From the NCBI GenBank assembly GCA_938016625.1, contig CALILB010000237.1, forward strand, positions 1 through 7,184: 7,184 nucleotides of DNA, in the 5' to 3' direction. Below, in pieces: positions 5,671 to 7,184 of this stretch. The translations under genes and the position numbers were made by a program. Below the pieces are notes generated by a model, which had not been told where the DNA came from, made no database searches, and saw nothing but the letters and a program-made list of their open reading frames with translations. Every line of letters starts with the position of its first letter. Positions within the stretch are counted from its first letter, which is position 1. Origin of the DNA: an uncultured bacterium (GTDB lineage Bacteria; Acidobacteriota; Thermoanaerobaculia; Multivoradales; JAHEKO01).

Positions 5671-7140
5671 ATGAGGAATGGAGAGGAGCTGAGAGCCGAC
5701 CTGATCGCTTTAGTCGAGCGCTTTACCGACGCCAATATCTGGGTGGCCGGCGATGTCATGCTCGACGAGTACATCGTCGGTGACGTGGCGCGGATATCCC
5801 CGGAAGCGCCGGTACAGGTGGTCCACGTCTCCGAGAGTTTTGCCCGACTCGGCGGTGCCGCCAATGTCGCGCGCTCGATCTCGGCCCTCGGAGCACGGGT
5901 GCGGCTCCACGGTATCGTCGGCACCGACCGCGCCGGCGACGAAGTGATTCGCCGTTGTGGGGAGAATGGGATCGACGCCGCCGCCATCGGCCGGGTCGAT
6001 GAGCACCAGACGATCCGCAAGACCCGGGTTCTCGGGCTTCGCCAGCAACTCCTGCGCCTGGACTGGGAACGAAACGCGCCCTGCCCCGAGTCGTTGTCCA
6101 AATCCCTGATTACCAAGCTGGAAGAGGGTCCGGCACCGACCGCCGTCATCCTGAGTGACTATGGCAAAGGGATCATGACCCAAACCGCGATTCGGGCGCT
6201 AATCGATGCCGCAGCGAAGGCCAAAGTCCCGATTCTCGTCGACCCGCAGGGGGGTGATTTCTCCCGCTACCGGGGAGCCACCATCCTCAAGCCAAATCTG
6301 GCCGAGCTGGAAGAGGCTACCGGCCGTGGCCTGCGCGGGTCGACCGAGGACGAGCTCATCGAGGTCGTCCGCGACCTGCTCGAGGCCGCCGGGGTGGAGT
6401 CACTGGTGCTGACGCTCAGCGAGCGCGGGATGATGGTCATTACCCGCGGTGAAAAGGCGGAGATCATCCCGGCCCGACCGCGCGAGGTCTACGACGTCAC
6501 CGGTGCCGGCGATACGGTGATCGCGGTGCTGGCGCTGGCGCTCTCGGTCGGCGCCGGGCTTGACGATGCCGCCCGTTTAGCCAACGCTGCAGCTGGCATC
6601 GTGATTCGTGAGGTCGGTGCAGCCTCGGTCGAGAGAGATGAGCTCATTGCCGAGGTTCGCGGCCGGGCTACCTCCAAGGCGCTCACGCGTTTGGCCCTCG
6701 GCGAGCAGGTCGCCGCCTGGAAGCGCAAGGGCCAGAGAGTCGTCTTCACCAACGGCTGTTTCGACCTGCTGCACTCCGGTCACCTGTCACTATTGAGACA
6801 GGCGGCCGAGCAGGGTGACGTGCTGGTAGTTGGTATCAACAGCGATGCCTCGGTGGCACGGCTCAAGGGTCCCGAGCGGCCGCTGGTCCCCGAGCGCGAG
6901 CGGGTCGCCATGCTGGCGGCGCTCGAGTCGGTCGATGCGGTGACCGTCTTCGACGAGGACACGCCGCTGGAGCTGATCCAGCAGGTCGAGCCCGATGTCC
7001 TGGTCAAGGGCGAGGACTACAAGCTCGATGAGGTGGTCGGTCGAGAAGAGGTCGAAAGCCAGGGTGGCCGGGTGACGCTGGTGCCGCTGCTACCCGAGTA
7101 CTCGACCTCGTCCCTGATCGACCGCCTGCGCAAACGCTAA
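5671..7140 (+). CDS. hldE: Bifunctional heptose-7-phosphate kinase / heptose-1-phosphate adenylyltransferase
   Basis: HldE (RfaE) phosphorylates heptose 7-phosphate at C1 and, after GmhB acts, transfers AMP from ATP to heptose 1-phosphate. The 489-residue protein, close to the 477 of E. coli, has both domains fused. The N-terminal PfkB/ribokinase domain (about 1-325) shows GDVMLDEY at 27-34, RISPEAPV at 41-48, GGAANVA at 61-67, ILSDYGKG, KPNLAEL from 207, and the anion hole GAGD at 278-281 with catalytic Asp281. The C-terminal nucleotidyltransferase domain (about 345-489) has FTNGCFDLLHSGH with the HxGH motif at 368-371, INSDASVARLKG, LVKGEDY, and a family-like STSSLIDRLRK ending. ATG 5671 is preceded by GGAG and lies four bases after gmhA. 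It is the last gene of the row; no clear terminator is visible before the window ends. The assignment is very secure. Confidence 0.96.
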   Translation: MRNGEELRADLIALVERFTDANIWVAGDVMLDEYIVGDVARISPEAPVQVVHVSESFARLGGAANVARSISALGARVRLHGIVGTDRAGDEVIRRCGENGIDAAAIGRVDEHQTIRKTRVLGLRQQLLRLDWERNAPCPESLSKSLITKLEEGPAPTAVILSDYGKGIMTQTAIRALIDAAAKAKVPILVDPQGGDFSRYRGATILKPNLAELEEATGRGLRGSTEDELIEVVRDLLEAAGVESLVLTLSERGMMVITRGEKAEIIPARPREVYDVTGAGDTVIAVLALALSVGAGLDDAARLANAAAGIVIREVGAASVERDELIAEVRGRATSKALTRLALGEQVAAWKRKGQRVVFTNGCFDLLHSGHLSLLRQAAEQGDVLVVGINSDASVARLKGPERPLVPERERVAMLAALESVDAVTVFDEDTPLELIQQVEPDVLVKGEDYKLDEVVGREEVESQGGRVTLVPLLPEYSTSSLIDRLRKR

Positions 7141-7184
7141 GAGCTGAGCTTGGCGTAGACCCAGCCGAGGGCGGCACCTCCCGG
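7137..7184 (-). CDS. Possible 3' end of a convergent gene, partial
   Basis: Reading the minus strand inward from the right edge gives PGGAALGWVYAKLSS followed by TAG at 7139-7137. The small-residue and hydrophobic make-up looks like a real protein end, perhaps a membrane protein, but 15 codons are too few to identify a family. Its stop would overlap the hldE stop by four bases, tail to tail. Other frames of these 44 bases are also largely open, so this is tentative. Confidence 0.3.
   Translation of the reverse strand, partial: PGGAALGWVYAKLSS

Noticed and set aside
7149..7169. CTTGGC ... GCCGAG stem after hldE as a terminator
   Set aside because: The stem is only six pairs including a G-U, with a nine-base loop and no T-tract, and it may lie within a convergent coding end.

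Overview
The window is one compact, GC-rich, co-directional gene cluster from a Gram-negative (diderm) bacterium. Its core is a complete ADP-L-glycero-beta-D-manno-heptose pathway, the activated sugar used for the inner core of lipopolysaccharide. The lineage cannot be fixed from sequence alone. The GC-rich codon use, GTG starts and GT9 subtype would fit Acidobacteriota or a former deltaproteobacterial group, but that is a low-confidence guess.

Layout, all on the + strand: a short leader with a sigma70-like promoter candidate (106-135); a polytopic membrane protein of the LPG_synthase_TM / 'flippase-like' family (178-1089); a PLP fold-type I aminotransferase that starts inside the previous stop codon (1086-2210); a 61-bp gap; a GT9 heptosyltransferase-like protein (2272-3564); hldD (3561-4520, ATGA overlap); gmhB (4524-5072); gmhA (5079-5666); and bifunctional hldE (5671-7140). 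The last 44 bases may hold the 3' end of a convergent minus-strand gene. There is no gene-free stretch over 300 bases. I see no tRNA, rRNA, mobile element or CRISPR array.

How the genes work together: GmhA isomerises sedoheptulose 7-phosphate, the HldE kinase domain phosphorylates C1, GmhB removes the C7 phosphate, the HldE nucleotidyltransferase domain adds AMP, and HldD epimerises C6'' to give ADP-L,D-heptose. The GT9 protein is the obvious candidate to use that donor. The first two genes (membrane protein and aminotransferase) are not part of the known pathway, and their link to it is unexplained.

The pathway itself is well known. The points worth a second look are: the aminotransferase lacks the usual PLP-phosphate-binding Arg at Lys+8; the GT9 protein has Ala where heptosyltransferases carry a catalytic Asp, plus a four-Cys cluster; a perfect 8-bp GC hairpin sits just before hldD; and the two head genes are an unusual pairing. 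I found no convincing wholly new system.
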